From positions 17,762,829-17,826,828 of the forward strand of contig OZ020625.1 in assembly GCA_963971575.1 (NCBI GenBank): a DNA stretch of 64,000 nucleotides. The letters are read 5' to 3'. The notes beneath the pieces are model-generated. The model was not told the origin of the DNA and searched no databases. It saw only the letters and a list, made by a program, of their open reading frames with translations. The DNA is from Liopterus haemorrhoidalis. Taxonomy: Eukaryota; Arthropoda; Insecta; Coleoptera; Dytiscidae. A program made the position numbers and the translations under genes. Below, piece after piece: positions 23,501 to 33,906 of the stretch (positions are counted from its first letter, which is position 1; each line of letters begins with the position of its first letter).

Positions 23501-26500
23501 AAATGATTTACTTTCATTATTTCCAAATAATGCTATTTGTAATACTATTTTGTATGGGGATGACACTTCACACATTACTTGATATTGTAGATGCATTGTG
23601 ACTAGTTCTGGATGGTAAAAATAACTTAGTAGCAATGAGTCGATGGTGCATTGAAAATAATCTCATGCTTAATACCGAAATAAAAATCATCCTCTGCTTT
23701 TCCATGAACACAACAATGCACTTATTGCTGGCCCATAATTTCACTTGCAACGACAAAAAAAAGTCATTGTTCCCAATCTACAAAATTTTTGGACATAATA
23801 AGTGATAATCTAAATTGGCCAATCAAAACTGGATAATCACGTGGACTAATTGCTACCTAAACTTAGCAAATCTTGTTTTATATTTAACAAGCATTAGGAT
23901 ATGGTTTCTGCAAGTATACTCAGAGCTGCTTACTTTGGAATATTTCACGTAACAATGTGCTATGGCGTTTTGTTTTGGGGTAGATCATGTGTATCGTAAA
24001 ACGTTTTTCTCCACGACCGCTAGAGAATTCTATAGAATTCTCTAGCGACCAATTCTAAAATCAATTTTGATTACAGAAAGTTAATATTCTAACACAAGAG
24101 TTGGAATGTTAATCTAAAATACTTTTCTTCTTATGCATTTTGCGTGTATTTCATTCCTTCAATAGTTAAGGAAGAATTATTTCATGCTTGTTGTCAGTTG
24201 TTATTGTTCACTATAAGGTATGCATTCTTCCGCGCTGAATAGTAGTGCGGACGGTATCTATGACGTATGGATACATTTAACAAATGCAAAGTTTTTGTTT
24301 TTGAATATAGTAACATACTTAAAAGTAACAAGATAGTGGCCGATGTGAGGCAAATTAAACTAAAATTAAAAAAAAAGGAAAAAAATAAGTTTAAATAATT
24401 AATTAATTTGTTATGTAAAGTAGGGTCTATGACTCGGTTGGAAAGAAGAGGAAAATCGATGCTCGTGGTTTCTCACGGTCACCTGCGGCTCGCGCTCGGG
24501 ATTTTCCACTCGTATCGAATTTTCTCATTTCAACCTTGTAGTTTCAACACTATTCTAGTTCAAATTCTCACTATTCGCATAATAGCAGGTGTCCCTTTAG
24601 ATCATATTGCAGATCCCTTTTTCCAGTTTTGTCTGAATTAACTCTTCCATCTTTTTATATATTAGAAGCCGTAATGTTTGTTAAAAATAATCCGTACCAT
24701 GTCGCTATTCATTTATTTCCATACTTATCATACCCGCAATATATAGCAACTGCACTGTACAGTAGAGATCCCCACTATATGGCTGTAACATTATGTTACA
24801 TGGAAAACTATTTTGTTAACTCGTGTGGTTTCAGTTCGTATTATATGTGTCATCTTGACTAAACCTCATCATTTAGGTAATGTGTTATTGGTTAAATAAA
24901 TTTATTATTTATAAGAAAATAACTATATTTAAACAACTGAAAGTTTGTCTCAATAATCAATGCAAAATTGTTTGCAGCTAGTGAAACATCTTCCAGTGAA
25001 TCAAATGAGAGTTGGGAGCCGTTGGCCATAAACGAGCGTAAACAACCCACAACAACAAGGTCATCACATTTCATAAGACACAAGAAAATGCATTCTGGAG
25101 GGAAACCATTCAAATGTGATCAGTGTGATAAAGCATTTTCAGTGTCTTCAAATTTGATTACTCACAAACGAACACATTCTGGAGAGAAACCATTCAAATG
25201 CCATCAATGTGATAAAGCATTTTCAATGTCTTCAAGTCTCATTAATCACGAACGAGTACATTCTGGAGAGAAACCATTCAAATGTGATCAGTGTGATAAA
25301 GGATTTTCAGTATCTTCAAATTTGATTCGTCACAAACGAACACATTCTGGAGAGAAACCATTCAAATGTGATCAATGTCATAAAGCATTTTCAATGTCTT
25401 CACATCTGGTTATACACAAACGATTACATTCTGGAGAAAAACCATTCAAATGTGATCAATGTGATAAAGCATTTTCAACGTCTTCATATCTAGTTATTCA
25501 CAAACGATTACATTCTGGAGAGAAACCATTCAAATGTGATCAGTGTGATAAGGCATATACAGTGTCTTCAAATTTGATTACTCACAAACGATTACATTCT
25601 GGAGATAAACCATACAAATGTGAGCAGTGTGATAAAGCATTTTCACAATCAGCACATCTCATTACTCACAAACAAGTACATTCTGGAGAGAAACCATTCA
25701 AATGTGATCAATGTGATAAAGCATTTTCACGTTCATCTGATATCATTATACACAAACGAATACATTCTGGAGCGAAACCATTCAAATGTGATCAGTGTGA
25801 TAAAGCATTTTCACAATCATCAAATCTCATAAAACACAAACGAATACATTCTGGAGAGAAACCTTTCAAATGTGATCAGTGTGTTAAAGCATTTACCAAT
25901 TCATCACATCTCATTACGCACAAACAATCACATTCTGGAGAAAAACCATTCAAATGTGATCAGTGTGATAAAGGATTTTCACAATCATCACATCTCATTA
26001 CTCACAAACAAGTACATTCTGGAGAGAAACTATTCAAATGTGATGAATGTGATAAAGCATTTTCACGTTCATCTGATATCATTGTACACAAACGAATACA
26101 TTCTGGAGCGAAACCATTCAAATGTGATCAGTGTGGTAAAGCATTTTCACAATCATCAAATCTCATTCATCACAAACGAATACATTCTGGAGAGAAACCA
26201 TTCAAATGTGATCAATGTGATAAAGCATTTTCACGTTCATCTGATCTCATTATACACAAACGAATACATTCTGGAGAGAAACCATTCAAATGTGATCAGT
26301 GCGATAAAGCATTTTCAGTGTCTTCAACTCTCATTACTCACAAACGAATACATACTGGAGAGAAACCATTCAAATGTGAGCAGTGTGATAAAGCATTTTC
26401 ACAATCAGCACATCTCATTACTCACAAACGAATACATTCTGGAGAGAAACCATTCAAATGTGATCAATGTGATAAAGCATTTTCACGTTCATCTGATCTC

Positions 26501-26779
26501 ATTATACACAAACGAATACATTCTGGAGAGAAACCATTCAAATGTGATCAGTGCGATAAAGCATTTTCAGTGTCTTCAACTCTCATTACTCACAAACGAA
26601 TGCATTCTGGAGAGAAACCATTTAAATGTGAGCAGTGTGATAAAGCATTTTCAAAATCAGCAAATCTCATTACTCACAAACAAGTACATTCTGGAGATAA
26701 ACCATTCAAAAGTGATTATTGTGATAAATCATTTTCAGGGTCTTCAAGTCTCATTACTCACAAACGAGTACATTCTTAA
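20559..26779 (+). CDS. Multi-exon C2H2 zinc-finger protein (867 aa predicted)
   Basis: Six exons join in frame: 20559-20630, 21020-21287, 21919-22086, 22264-22398, 22543-22701 and 24978-26779. All donors are GT and all acceptors AG; summed length is 2604 bp. Exons 1-2 encode a segment like the second half of a ZAD protein-interaction domain. Exons 3-5 encode an acidic linker. The last exon encodes a poly-finger array with HSGEKPFKC linkers. The likely role is sequence-specific DNA binding in the nucleus; the target is unknown. The start is the first ATG before the GT-ending exon (MGEEFIQFELDEV). Intron 5 holds a LINE relic. The C-terminus is cut by a TAA inside decaying fingers. Confidence 0.85.
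21020..21287 (+). CDS. Zinc-finger gene exon 2: half-ZAD-like region
   Basis: The acceptor is TATTTTCAG at 21011-21019 and the donor GTATTG at 21288. With exon 1 it gives VRRKVLSKFHIK, then VSPVLRNQGA, then ICSECCSKVDGFYEFREQ. The CxxC with the aromatic F-x-x-F-R-E tail matches the second metal-binding half of ZAD. The first CxxC of a normal ZAD is absent from exon 1, so the fold is either partial or derived. The exon ends in phase 1 after a VKTEKED motif. Confidence 0.7.
21919..22701 (+). CDS. Zinc-finger gene exons 3-5: acidic linker cassettes
   Basis: Three exons of 168, 135 and 159 bp, all starting and ending in phase 1 and all multiples of three, so any can be skipped without a frameshift. 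Each carries one psi-K-x-E sumoylation-type motif followed by acidic residues: DVDVKTEYEDM (exon 3), TVVKSEPVDSSE (exon 4), DIKTECGDDGE (exon 5). The acceptors are GTTCCAG, ATTTCAG and ATTTCAG; the donors GTCAGT, GTGAGC and GTCAGT. They probably arose by exon duplication. Sumoylation itself is inferred. Confidence 0.75.
22890..24690 (+). pseudogene. Jockey/CR1-like LINE relic in intron 5
   Basis: Plus-strand RT motifs appear in order but in shifting frames: QHGFVKYKSTTT (22970s), DFTKAFDLVH (23075), VPQGSILGPVLFLLYVND (23450s), YGDDT (23555), MSRWCIENNLML (23636), RAAYFGIFHVTMCYGVLFWG (23920-23980) and LPSFYILEAVMFVKNN (24640-24690). Two other segments interrupt it, about 23212-23415 and about 23995-24625. 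It is old and dead. Its position and strand agree with the host intron but it adds no exon. Confidence 0.8.
24018..24047. repeat. 30-bp perfect palindrome
   Basis: CGCTAGAGAATTC, TATA, GAATTCTCTAGCG: the sequence equals its own reverse complement over 30 bases. It sits between CCACGAC and ACCAATTCTAAAA. The same flanks, with a shortened centre, recur at about 26983-27032. Confidence 0.9.
24978..26779 (+). CDS. Zinc-finger gene last exon: 19 intact C2H2 fingers
   Basis: After the acceptor TTTGCAG (24971-24977) the exon opens with SETSSSESNESW, then half a finger (SSHFIRHKKMH), then 19 intact 28-residue fingers of the form FKCDQCDKAFS...H...H-SGEKP, and a twentieth with the first Cys changed (FKSDYC). 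Helix positions -1, 3 and 6 vary (VNT, MSN, VNR, MHI, TYI, VNT, QHT, RDI, QNK, NHT, QHT, RDV, QNH, RDI, VTT, QHT, RDI, VTT, KNT) while the frame residues are nearly constant. Fingers 14-16 (26192-26443) and 17-19 (26444-26695) are a 252-bp tandem duplication. Stop TAA at 26777-26779. Confidence 0.9.
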
Positions 26780-26998
26780 GAGAAACCATAAAAATGTGAT
26801 AAGTGTGATTCAACATTTTCTAGGTCATCACATCTCATTTCTCACAAACGAATGCATTCTGGAGAGAAACTATTCAAATGTGATCAGTGTGATAAAATAT
26901 TTGCACAGTCCTCACGTCTCATTACTCAATTACGGTTTGGAGAGGAACCATACAAATGTTATCAGTGTTATAGAGAAATTTTTCCACGACCACTATAG
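26780..26998 (+). pseudogene. Decayed zinc fingers downstream of the stop
   Basis: Past the TAA the finger reading frame continues for about two and a half more fingers: another stop after KP, then KCDKCDSTFSRSSHLISH, then LFKCDQCDKIFAQSSRLI, then a finger with lost ligands (YKCYQCYREIF) and a terminal stop. These were once part of the array. Confidence 0.8.
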
Positions 26999-27033
26999 AA
27001 TTTACCAATTCTAAACCCAATTTTGACTACAGA

Positions 27034-29562
27034 TTTTTTTTTTTTTTTTGGTTTAGTCGGACCTTAGCTACTAGGCGATTGGTCTGGAGCTATTTAGAGT
27101 TACTGTAAAATAATATTTTATCTATATTTCTGTATTAAATACATTGCCATTAAATTGAAAAAAAAAAAAATAAATAAAATAAAATAAAAAATTAACAATA
27201 ATAAAATAAAAGAATTAGAGCGTTGCCATTATACTCGGGGAAAATTAATATGGTTATTAAAGTTAATAAAGGATAATGCGTTTCCATTAATGTATAATAT
27301 AATATATCTTGAGTTACACGTATATAGCTGTATTTTTCATGTGTTCATATAAAGCGTAATAATTTTTTTCGTTCTTTGTTTTAAGTATTAGTTGAATATT
27401 TGTTGGTAGAGTTATTTTGTTTTCAGTTTAAATTTTATACAATTGTTGTTGGATTTGATACAAATTGCATGATAGAAATAGGGGATAAGATTCCAGTAGG
27501 GTTCATAACCTTGTGAGCAGGGACATATGTTGGATTCTATTAAGTTTAATCTATAAAGATGTGCTGGCCACATTGTATGATTAAATCTCATCCTTGATAT
27601 CGCTGTTACATATTTTTTTGGAATAGGAGTTTTACTAAACCATGGTTTTTTAATGGTGTTCTGTATGTTAAAATAATTAATTAATTAATTATTAATTAAA
27701 ATAAAATATACCTTTTTCCTCTGATGTAATATTAAATTTATTTTGCCTTGCTTTATGATAACTAAGTTTTGTTTCCGCGATATTTTCGTTTGAGAAATGT
27801 AACACTTGTTCAATTGCACCCTGTTCTATTGCTAATTTAGCTTTAGAATCGACTATTTTGTTGCCCTTAATATCCGCGTGACCTTTGATCCATATAATTT
27901 TTACCTCAATGTTTTTATGATGTTTGGCTATATTTATGTTTTCTATTATCTTGTATATTACTTTGGGGTTGTTAGTGAATCCTGGGTTTTTTAATTTTTG
28001 AATAGAGCTCAGACTGTCTGTTAGAATAGTGGCTGAATTGTAATCTGGAATGTGTAAGTTTAATAAATACTCAATAGCGCGATATATTGCTTAAAGTTCT
28101 ATATGGAATATGTTAACAGTATTATTTGTTTTGTACATAAAATCTTTTTCTGTTTGGGGATCGTATATGGCAAATCCAGGGCCTTCATTTTGTTTTTATT
28201 CATCTGTATATATTTCGTATGTTTTCCCGAGTTTTGAATTGATGTAATTTTGTAGGATATTATTGTTTTTTATTTCTATTTCTGAATCAACTATATTATT
28301 AGGAAAAGAGAATTGTTGTGAATATAAGAAGCATGTTAGATTAAAATTTCTTTCAACAGTAATTTTTGTATCTTTGTAACTCAAGAAACTATCCACTAGA
28401 GGAGGTAGTATTCTGAGTTGCCAGTAAGGGGAGATGAGACATTTAGTTGAAAGATGTATAATATTATCGGTGAGGATATGTAATTTATTAGTGTACATAT
28501 GCAGCCAGAATTTGTTTGATAACGTTTTTCTTCTTATATTAAGCATTCAGCGAATAGGCTGTGTTTAGGTGTTGATTGCATAGCTCCGATACATAATCTG
28601 AGGTTTTTATGTTGTATTTTATTTAGTAATTCTAATAAACTATTAGATGCAGAACCATACACTGTACAACCGTAGTCAATAATTGATCTAATTCTACACC
28701 TATAAAACGAAATGGCTGTTGGTACATCAGCACCCCATTTTTTCTTAGAAATTATTCTAATCATATTAACTGCTGAATCACATTTTTTAACGAGATTACG
28801 AATGTGGGACTTAAAATTTAATTTTGCGTCTAAATGCATCCCTAATTATTTAATTTCTGGTACCAGGTTAATTTGTATTCCTCCCAAATTTAGTGACTTA
28901 GGGAGAGAATTTTGTTGGTGTCTCGTGAAACATACTATTTTTGTTTTATTCGCACATATTTCTATGCCGTGATTTCTGAGCCAATCAATTATTATACGCA
29001 TACCTATATTCAGAGAATGTTGTGGTACTGAAAATTTTGTTGAGGTGCAGTATATTATTTATTTATTTTACATCGGCCTATTTCTACAACGAGGCTAATC
29101 GCTGATGCCAAGGGGTCGAGCTCCTACACCTGGATGAGTGGTGAATGATTGTGAAAATGAGAGTAATGTAAACATATTATTCTCACCTGAATAATATCAC
29201 CAACGAAGGAGGCTCGAACCACCGACCGCCCAGTCCTGACTGTTTCTACCAGTTTAAAACCGCACGACTTAATGCGCTCGGCCACTCCGTTGGCTGAGGT
29301 GCAATATAAGTACATATCGTCTGCATAACTTAAAAAACTTGTTTCAGGAATGAGTACTTGCACCAGTTTAAAAGTATAAATAAGAAATAAAATGGGGCTC
29401 AACACATGGGGCCCTTGTGGTAAACCTAATTTGCATGTTCTAGGTCCTATCATATTTTGTGCGTGTTTTATGTAAAGAATGCGCGACTTAATTATGTTTT
29501 TTATTGACTTAATTATATTAAATGGTATTTTTAATTTATACATTTTGTTAATTAGTATATCT
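27034..29562 (-). mobile_element. LINE copy 2, 5'-truncated, with the same SINE
   Basis: A close relative of the LINE at 1-7795. The minus strand ends in a 16-base A tail (plus-strand T-run 27034-27049). It keeps the RT C-terminal half (SYADDMYLY at about 29310-29340), the connection region (28196-28839), RNase H (about 27780-28190) and the 3' UTR. It stops matching copy 1 at 29562, where the plus-strand LINE begins. It carries the SINE at 29055-29295 with the same target site, and the same TAA after HIEL (about 28093). QGGV of copy 1 reads QGPHV here. It inserted just past the decayed zinc fingers. Confidence 0.9.
29055..29295 (-). mobile_element. tRNA-Ser-like SINE, copy 2
   Basis: Same element and same position in the LINE RT as copy 1. 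Target repeats are GAGGTGCAGTATA (29042-29054) and GAGGTGCAATATA (29296-29308). Box-A-like TGGCCGAGCGCATTAAG and box-B-like GGTTCGAGCC are intact on the minus strand. Confidence 0.88.
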
Positions 29563-29703
29563 GGAGACTCTGTTAATTACCTTCGTAGTGATCGGACGTG
29601 TTTAACTAAGTGCTATTCATATACTACCACGTGATTTATTTTTTACTTATTTCTGTTTAATATACTGGGTGAAAATAAATAACACTAAGTGAAGTGTAGT
29701 GTA

Positions 29704-31885
29704 ATGAGTGAAGAAGACCCGGGGCCTCCCCGGGCGGACCCTCTGGATCCAAATTCTAGTCCAAAAAAACAAAACTTCTATACGGCTGAAGACATTGCTC
29801 CTTACGAAGTGTAGTTCAGTCTCTACCGAGCCAGAATGAAGCTACACCCGTCAGCAAAATTCACCCTATGGCATTAGGAAAAATCTTGACCCAGCAGAAC
29901 ATACAGGTATTAGTTATATATCAAAAAAGGACGTGATAGAATTGGAATAAACTTTCAAATATTTGAACTAGCAAATAAGTTTACAGCAAATCAAAAAATC
30001 AAAGAAAAGTTTAAGTCTTTATCCCATCACATTTGACTTCTCGTCAAGGAATTATCAGAAATGTTGATACTTCCCTAAGTATGGAAGACATATTAAATAG
30101 TATAAAAAGCCCTGTCAAAGTTCTTTCCGCTCGCCGCCTTAACCGTCGATCCAGCCAAGCTGGAGTTTCGCCACCAACATACACCCCTACACAAACTGTC
30201 GTTTTGACATTTGCTGGGAGCAGGCTCCCCGCTAACGTAACATTATTTTATGTCTCATTAGACGTGGAGGTTTATGTCTCCCCAGTGTTGCGCTGTTTTA
30301 ATTGCTTACGCTTCGGGCATACAGTGCAACAAGATGTGCCCTATGTGCAGGACCGCATCCAAAGTCAGTATGCACAATAACCATACCTGTCTGTATTTAT
30401 TGCAAGGATCATCACTCCACGCTCGACCCCAGCTGTCCCGAATTGAAGAAACAGCAAGCAATTAAAAAAATAATGGCAACAGAAAGGAAAACATACTTCG
30501 AAGCAACATCAACTAAACCATCGCCCAACCCGACAGTTACACCACAACATTTCCCTAATATCAAATCAACCTCTTCCATGGCAACAACACCAGGACCACA
30601 CTCGTATTCGAAGAAGCGGAAGCAGAACACAGTCCCATCTTCCCCGGGATATGACAGGAGTGCACACCAGGATTTGCTACTGACCCAAAACGGAAATCTT
30701 TTCACGTATAGCTCACCCGTTTACAGTAATAACACCCCTACGGCAATATCAAGTCCCTCCACTTCAGGTCGAGTGAAGGAACAACACGTCGAGAAATTTG
30801 TTAATTTACTTCGTACTCACACACAAAATGAATCCTTAGTGTCACTTTTTTATAGCATCCTCTCTCAGGTAAATCACCAAACCCAAAGTCTCCACAGCAA
30901 TAAAACGGACTTACTTCGTTTACTACATGATGACAAAATTGAGGTGGCAGCCTTGTCTGAAACTTGGCTGAAACCCCATGTCCATTGCCGTATTAACGGA
31001 TACAATGTCATAAGAAACGATAGAACTGATGGTTATGCAGGATCAGCATTACTTATACGCAATGACATAAACTTTACAGAAATTTCGCTCAACTGTAGAC
31101 ACACTTCATTTCAGGTAACAGCTGTAAAGGTTTATTCCATTACAGTAGCATCATTTTATATTCCTCCCCGTACTAATATTTCCGTAAATCAGTTGAGAAC
31201 AATTATAAACAAATTGCCAGCCCCATACTTACTATGTGGCGACTTCAATGGCCATAACGTTGTCTGGGGTAGTCATACCACAGACAACTTAGGTAAAACA
31301 ATTGAAGATCTTATAGATTTGTATAACCTCTGCATCCTAAACGATGGAAAACCGACACGACTATCTCGCCCTGGATACGCTGATAGCTTTGTTGACCTTG
31401 CATTGAGTACTGCTGATATTGCCCCTAACATTAATTGCATCACCCTGAACGATACATATGGCAGTGATCACTTCCCCTTATTAACAGAAATTCAGATCAG
31501 CACATGTAATCGCAATAATAATCAACTCGCTTACCACCTCCCAACATATAACCCTAAGAAAGCTGATTGGTCACTATATCGCAGTACATGTATCCAACTT
31601 TTTGAAAACATCAGTAGCACCAATTGTAACGGTGAAGAAAAAAACAAGATCCTATGTGACATTATACATAAATCTTCTGCGGTCGCAATACCAATTTCGG
31701 AAAAAAAGAAGTCTTATTGCCCTACTCCATGCTGGGACGAATGTTGTGGAAATCTTAAAAAGGCACGAAAAGCAGCCATATCGGAATACAAGAAATCACC
31801 TACACTAGACAACTTTTTAAAAGCTCAACAAGCAATAGCCCGATCAAAACGTATGTTCAAAGAAAAAAAGAAATTGGCCGTCTAG
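29704..31885 (+). pseudogene. LINE gag-like region and AP endonuclease (broken)
   Basis: It starts at 29704 but shifts frame several times before about 30300. Three zinc knuckles can be read: CFNCLRFGHT, CALCAGPHPKSVC and CIYCKDHHSTLDPSC. From 30302 one frame runs to a TAG at 31883. It carries ALSETWLKP, CGDFNGHNVVWG, SFVDLALST and TYGSDHFPLL of the endonuclease. The usual QWN-type start of the endonuclease is missing and gag reads straight into SLHSNKTDLL, so a small deletion appears to have fused the two regions. The TAG is followed in frame by DFCQS, so it is a point stop. Confidence 0.82.
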
Positions 31886-31903
31886 GATTTCTGTCAATCC
31901 CTC

Positions 31904-32107
31904 TGTGGTGTCGTAAATAAAAAATATACTTTTATTACTTTTTTATTCCCACAAAAATAATATACATTATAATTAACAAGTTTACATTTCGCTAGCCAGT
32001 CAACCACTGCTAGCTCCGGTCGGCAAACGCCGGCAATCGTCTTCTTTAATCCGGCGAGCTGGCACATCGATTGTACTTGATATCGGAGTGTATCATTATA
32101 CACTACA
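31904..32107 (-). mobile_element. Solo LTR (204 bp)
   Basis: It begins TGTGGTGTC and ends CACTACA (TG...CA) and is flanked by the exact 5-bp repeat CCCTC (31899-31903, 32108-32112). Removing it and one CCCTC rejoins the LINE frame through QSL-NPETPISEVW. On the minus strand it has GAATAAAAAAG and AATAAAAG near the end, which suggests minus orientation. The family is uncertain (short LTR with 5-bp duplication; Copia or BEL are possible). Confidence 0.85.
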
Positions 32108-32780
32108 CCCTCAATCCAGAAACTCCTATATCTGAGGTGTGGAAGAAAATCAAGATCTACAAAAAATCAACTTTGAGGTCCATCAACAAACCAATGACAT
32201 GCGTAGAATTGAACAATGAAGAATTTTTAAAAGCATTCACACCTTCTTATGTCAGCCCTGAATTATCTTTGCCATTAACTGAAACAGATGATCCATTCCT
32301 AACATCCCCTTATACTATGTATGAATATAATTCAGTTATTACTACGGTCAAGAATTCGGCGCCTGGACCTGATGGAATCTCCTATCTTCACTTAAAACAT
32401 CTGCCAACCGTAATGAAAGAGTTGCACTTGAACATTATAAACATGATATTATTAGGACATGAAATACCACCTGCATGACGAGACACGTATTGCTCTCTCA
32501 TCTTGTTTACTTAAATCAGCGGAACATCTATTAAAACTAAGACTTGACTGGTGGCTTGGGAAGAATTGTATTCTTCCACGTCAACAGCTTGGTTTTCGGA
32601 AAGGCAAATATTGTCTACATTGCACAATGAAGCTCACTACAGATATACACATAGCCTTTGCTAAAAGAGAGCACTTAGTTGCAGTCTTCCTTGATCTAAA
32701 GGTTGCCTTTGATAATGTGGACATTCCAACTCTTTTAAAATCACTCGCCAGTATTAAATTGCTTTCTGTAATAACTTTGT
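32108..32780 (+). pseudogene. LINE reverse transcriptase, N-terminal half
   Basis: It continues copy 3 after the solo LTR: NPETPISEVWKKIKIYKKS, APGPDGISYLHLKHLP, then a deletion at about 32478 that removes the segment before IALSSCLLKSAEHLLKLRLDW, then QLGFRKG and FLDLKVAFDNVD (RT motif A with one Asp of the catalytic set). The YxDD box and everything after it are missing. Confidence 0.85.
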
Positions 32781-32814
32781 CGGCATAACAACCAAAGAAC
32801 CCTTCTAGCGTCAC

Positions 32815-32950
32815 TTATGTGTATGTTTGTCTGCCTCTACGGTAGATATTGTAGCCAAACGGCTTAGCATAGAAAGTCGAAATTTGGCACGCTTATACAA
32901 CTCCAAAGATGTATAAGTAATATATTAGGAAAAATACTGAGAGTGCAGAA
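32815..32950. repeat. Dispersed repeat related to the inverted-repeat arms
   Basis: GTTTGTCTGCCTCTACGG followed by a block like AAACGG...CATAGAAAGT and TTTGGCA...TTATACAAC. It resembles 61560-61650 and, in reverse, 45725-45830 inside the arms, where it adjoins (GACA)n. Family unknown. An AT-rich, TA-repeat tract follows to 33018. Confidence 0.65.
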
Positions 32951-33018
32951 AAACACATCCTTAAATAAATATAAACATATAAACAAATATTTAATGAATA
33001 TATTTATATATATATATA

Positions 33019-33258
33019 TGTTACCTGCAAAAACCGTTTGGGGACCGCTGACGGTAGTCCACCGCCCGCCTACCCAGAATGCATAGAGAGAGTGAACGCG
33101 TCTGGCATGGCGTTGACCGATACGATATATCTTACTGTGTATAGTGAAATGTTAATTTATTAGTGTTTTGTTAATTAAATCATTAGTTAGTAATGTGTTG
33201 TGTGTGATTGCTCGATCCTCTTCCATCCATATGACCAACGTAAGCTTCATAGCTTACA
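33019..33258 (+). repeat. Gypsy 5' LTR
   Basis: 240 bp, TG...CA ends. It contains TATATCTTACTGTGTATAG and a TTTATTAGTGTTTTG region. The promoter should lie here, but I cannot place the start site. Confidence 0.93.
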
Positions 33259-33906
33259 TTTCAGAAGTGGGATGTGAATAACAAAAATCAAGATTTGTTT
33301 ACGTCGCCATTACGCTGTTACGAGAATTAAAATCTAAAGTAAAATTGAACATTTTAGTGGAAAGCAGCTACTTCGAGGTAAGAGAATTTGTTACCACACC
33401 TCCTGTGACGTATTAAGTCTCCTGGCCACCGCACACCGCGGCCAACGAAGGACTTTTGAGTTCGCTACATTCATTACGACCTTAAAGAACACGAGTGCGC
33501 CTAAGACAGTATGCAATACCTACGCGCGGGAGTGAGTGTGATTGCCGTGCGTAAACGACGTGACGTAATCGGTCAGTGCAACGAGATCCAGAGGTTCTCA
33601 AACGAAACGCGTATGAATAAATGAATGCGTGCTATAATTGACAGTAAAACGTATCGCAACGAACTTTAAAGCGATAACAAACAGTGAAAAACATTTTGCG
33701 GTGTGTAAACGAAAATTTACGTAACGAAGTAAGCCGAAATACATTATAAACTATATTGCAACGATAATACGAAGACGGAACGTATCGCAACGGTGTGAAG
33801 TGATAAAACGCGTCGCTAAAAATCGGTGTAATATTAAACGAGCGTGTATTTTAACGGGCTAAGATACAAACGGTTACGGCAGAACGAGTACACGATACAG
33901 TACAAA

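Larger units (their letters stand above)
29563..32780 (+). mobile_element. LINE copy 3, plus strand, 3'-truncated
   Basis: A distinct member of the same LINE type, head to head with copy 2. It has a 5' UTR (29563-29703), an ORF1 start at 29704 (MSEEDPGPPRADPLD), zinc knuckles, an AP endonuclease and the first half of RT. It ends near 32780, before the catalytic YxDD box, where a different repeat begins. A solo LTR (31904-32107) splits it. Confidence 0.85.

Noticed and set aside
24408..24641. A 77-codon plus-strand open frame in intron 5
   Set aside because: No recognisable family and no splice support; it is part of an insertion in the LINE relic. The similar frame at 24629-24862 holds only the LINE C-terminal motif at its start.
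25872..27014. A 380-codon open frame, and a shorter one at 25620-25832, overlapping the zinc-finger exon in another frame
   Set aside because: It exists because the 84-bp finger repeat happens to lack stops in that frame. Its product is just the shifted repeat, with no family features.
31894..32103. A 69-codon minus-strand open frame
   Set aside because: It lies in the solo LTR; coincidental and with no family match.
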